A DNA stretch of 6,596 nucleotides from Planctomycetota bacterium. Its GTDB lineage: Bacteria; Planctomycetota; MHYJ01; WSZJ01; JACPWG01. The notes beneath the pieces were generated by a model. It saw only the letters and a list, made by a program, of their open reading frames with translations. It was not told the origin of the DNA and made no database searches. Shown one piece after another: positions 5,524 to 6,596 of the stretch. Where the stretch lies: positions 1 through 6,596 of the forward strand of contig JACRIP010000010.1 of the NCBI GenBank assembly GCA_016220045.1, in the 5' to 3' direction. Position 1 is the first letter of the stretch. Each line of letters opens with the position of its first letter. Both the position numbers and the translations under genes were made by a program.

Positions 5524-5537
5524 GGAGAAACTTGACA
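5518..5537. promoter_or_regulatory. Inverted repeat between divergent promoters, candidate operator
   Basis: TGTCAAG (5518-5524), 6 nt, then CTTGACA (5531-5537): perfect 7-bp arms. Each arm contains the -35 of one divergent promoter, so a dimer bound here would block both. The core CAAG-N6-CTTG has the spacing of the cyanobacterial SufR operator CAAC-N6-GTTG, and a SufR-like gene lies next to it. That the regulator binds here is inference; part of the symmetry could simply reflect two opposed TTGACA boxes. Confidence 0.5.
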
Positions 5538-5561
5538 AATTCGGCGGGCGAGGCGTAGAAT
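5532..5561 (+). promoter_or_regulatory. Promoter of the SufR-like regulator gene
   Basis: A perfect TTGACA (5532-5537), an 18-nt spacer and TAGAAT (5556-5561, 5 of 6 matches to TATAAT). Transcription would start near 5568, giving a leader of about 250 nt that contains the whole tandem-repeat tract before the ATG at 5818. Confidence 0.65.
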
Positions 5562-5587
5562 GGGGTGGTAGGGGATGGGGGAGGATC

Positions 5588-5680
5588 GATTGGGTGATTG
5601 GGTGATTGGGTGATTGGGTGATTGGGTGATTGGGTGATTGGGTGATTGGGTGATTGGGTGATTGGGTGATTGGGTGATTG
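5588..5680 (+). repeat. 11.6-copy 8-bp tandem repeat (GATTGGGT), G-quadruplex-type
   Basis: Eleven perfect copies of GATTGGGT (5588-5675) plus a partial GATTG. Each copy contributes a GGG run separated by the 5-nt loop TGATT, so any four consecutive copies satisfy the G3-N5 pattern of a canonical G-quadruplex on the plus strand and in the leader RNA of the regulator gene. The absence of any variation suggests recent expansion or slippage. Copy number could vary between strains. The tract is not protein-coding. Confidence 0.95.
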
Positions 5681-5728
5681 AAAGGCCGAGAGAATCTCGT
5701 GCCCCGGCCGGAATCACTCAATCGCCCG

Positions 5729-5741
5729 ATCACCCAATCGA
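5729..5741 (-). repeat. Reverse-complement copy of the tandem-repeat edge
   Basis: ATCACCCAATCGA (5729-5741) is the exact reverse complement of the left edge of the repeat tract, TCGATTGGGTGAT (5586-5598). Its inner 11 nt can pair with any of the repeats. A less perfect copy, AATCACTCAATCG, precedes it at 5712-5724. The leader RNA could thus form a long-range stem that competes with quadruplex folding. The remaining leader to 5817 shows no other recognisable feature. Confidence 0.75.
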
Positions 5742-5817
5742 AGAGCCGCCCCGGCCGCGCTCTGGCGGCGGGCAGGGCCTGTCCCACCACCGCAGATCCC
5801 CCTGAGGAGGTGCGTCG

Positions 5818-6465
5818 ATGGGCGGCAAGCGGACGACGGAGAAACGGGCCGGTGATCGGGTATTGTACCTGCTCAAGACGAAGGGGGCGCAGACGGCGGC
5901 GAAGCTGGCGACGCCCCTCGGGGTGACGCCGATGGCGGTGCGGCAGCAGCTTGCGCTCCTGGCCGAGGCGGGGCTGGTGAGCTTCGAGGATCGCCGGCGG
6001 AAGGTGGGGCGGCCGGCGCGCTGGTGGTCGGCGGCCGCGGCCGCGGACCGGCGCTTTCCGGACGGGCACGCGGAGCTGGCGCTCGGCATGCTGGCCGCCG
6101 CGCGCGCGGCCTTCGGGGAAGCCGGCGTGGCTCGGCTCGTGGCCGAGCGGGTGCGCGCGCAGGCGCTCGACTACGGGGAACGCCTGCCCGGCCCGGGTAC
6201 TCCGCTCGAGCGGCGCGTCGCCGCGCTGGCGGCTATCCGCCGCGACGAGGGGTACCTGGCGGAGGCCACTCGCGGCGCCGACGGCGTCTGCCTGCTGGTG
6301 GAGAACCACTGTCCGGTGTGCGCCGCGGCGCGCGTCTGCGCCGGGCTCTGCTCCGGCGAGTTGGAGCTGTTCCGCACCGTCCTGGGGAGTAACGTCACGG
6401 TCGAGCGCACCGAGCATCTGCTGGCCGGCAGCCGCCGCTGCGTCTACCGGATCGCGCCCGCCTAG
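5818..6465 (+). CDS. SufR-like winged-helix regulator with cysteine cluster
   Basis: A 215-residue predicted transcription factor of the COG2345/SufR type. Residues 10-70 form the winged helix: RVLYLLKTKGAQTAAKLATP, then the recognition helix region VTPMAVRQQLALLAEAGLV (36-54), then the basic wing RRRKVGRPARWW (59-70), a pattern typical of this family. The C-terminal half has Cys158 and the cluster ENHCPVCAAARVCAGLC (Cys165, 168, 174, 178), then Cys208 in GSRRCVYRI. SufR relatives bind an Fe-S cluster with cysteines in this region, so Fe-S or other redox/metal sensing is likely. The ATG at 5818 has GAGGAGG about 8 nt upstream. It is divergent from the VOC-selenoprotein-transporter operon and an inverted repeat lies between, so it may control that operon and itself. 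No suf genes are visible. Its stop shares CTAG with the convergent gene at the right edge. Confidence 0.88.
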   Translation: MGGKRTTEKRAGDRVLYLLKTKGAQTAAKLATPLGVTPMAVRQQLALLAEAGLVSFEDRRRKVGRPARWWSAAAAADRRFPDGHAELALGMLAAARAAFGEAGVARLVAERVRAQALDYGERLPGPGTPLERRVAALAAIRRDEGYLAEATRGADGVCLLVENHCPVCAAARVCAGLCSGELELFRTVLGSNVTVERTEHLLAGSRRCVYRIAPA

Positions 6466-6596
6466 CCGCCGGCGCGCTGGGCGACGATCGCCGCGAGTAC
6501 GAGCAAGAGTACCCCCGCCTCGATCGCCGCGTACAGCCGGTCGCCGTCGCGCGCGAACCGCCCCGCCGCCACCGCGAGCCGGAGCGCCGGCGTCGC
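6462..6596 (-). CDS. C-terminal fragment of a membrane protein, unidentified
   Basis: The minus strand reads 44 sense codons from the right edge to a TAG at 6464-6462. The fragment begins with an amphipathic Ala/Arg-rich stretch (LRLAVAAGRFARDGDRLY) and ends in one hydrophobic helix (EAGVLLLVLAAIVAQ) and a short RAGG tail. The pattern suits the last helix of an integral membrane protein, for example a proton-translocating (NuoL/hydrogenase-type) subunit, but the evidence is too thin to name it. The stop overlaps the stop of the plus-strand regulator, so the genes converge with no room for a terminator. The codon use (GCG, CTC, GGC) matches the rest of the window, supporting a real gene. Confidence 0.6.
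   Translation of the reverse strand, partial: ATPALRLAVAAGRFARDGDRLYAAIEAGVLLLVLAAIVAQRAGG

Noticed and set aside
5588..5680. CRISPR array
   Set aside because: The units are 8 bp and contiguous, with no spacers and no cas genes.
5512..6417. Long minus-strand frame encoding a repeated ITQSPNHP peptide
   Set aside because: It is antisense to the SufR-like gene, its repeat peptide arises from the 8-bp tandem DNA repeat, and it resembles no protein family.

Overview
This is a high-GC (roughly 70 percent by eye) bacterial chromosomal segment with short gaps, overlapping genes and near-consensus sigma70 promoters. The phylum cannot be fixed from the sequence. A Gram-negative-like, at least partly anaerobic lineage is plausible, because the window holds an apparent selenoprotein gene (so the cell must carry SelA/B/C/D elsewhere) and a nickel/cobalt ECF uptake system. 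The AT-rich promoter islands in a GC-rich background (near 1141-1215 and 5461-5540) stand out.

Left part, minus strand: a STAS-like/winged-helix regulator-like gene (1112 to 453) is followed by ssb (409 to beyond the left edge), both apparently read from a promoter with perfect TTGACA and TATAAT boxes at 1171-1198. Divergent from it on the plus strand is a two-TM membrane protein of unknown function (1254-1937). Its 3' end overlaps tail-to-tail with the next operon.

Middle, minus strand: a six-cistron operon runs from a promoter near 5493-5523 down to 1907: a VOC/glyoxalase-fold protein, a SelW/Rdx-family selenoprotein with an in-frame UGA in a C-A-V-U motif, then CbiM/NikM, a NikN-like subunit, CbiQ/NikQ and CbiO/NikO. 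The genes overlap by 1, 11 and 4 nt or are separated by 18 to 36 nt. The selenoprotein is the most notable item. Conventional gene calling sees only a 61-codon fragment starting after the UGA, but an ATG with a strong ribosome-binding site lies 30 nt upstream of the UGA, and a perfect 17-nt stem-loop (6-bp stem, 5-nt loop with GU) sits exactly 11 nt after it, like a bacterial SECIS. The M and N subunits are in one reading frame, separated by a single TAG and 12 codons, like a NikMN fusion split by an amber codon.

Right part, plus strand: a SufR-like winged-helix regulator with a C-terminal cysteine cluster (5818-6465) is divergent from the operon. Between them lie back-to-back promoters whose -35 boxes form a perfect inverted repeat (TGTCAAG-N6-CTTGACA), a candidate operator. 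In the regulator's 5' leader there is an 11.6-copy tandem repeat of GATTGGGT, a canonical G-quadruplex-forming pattern, followed by a reverse-complement copy. At the right edge is the C-terminus of a minus-strand membrane protein.

Overall, a redox or metal-sensing regulator may sit opposite an operon that couples a small thiol/selenol redox protein with nickel/cobalt import. That linkage is inference from gene order.
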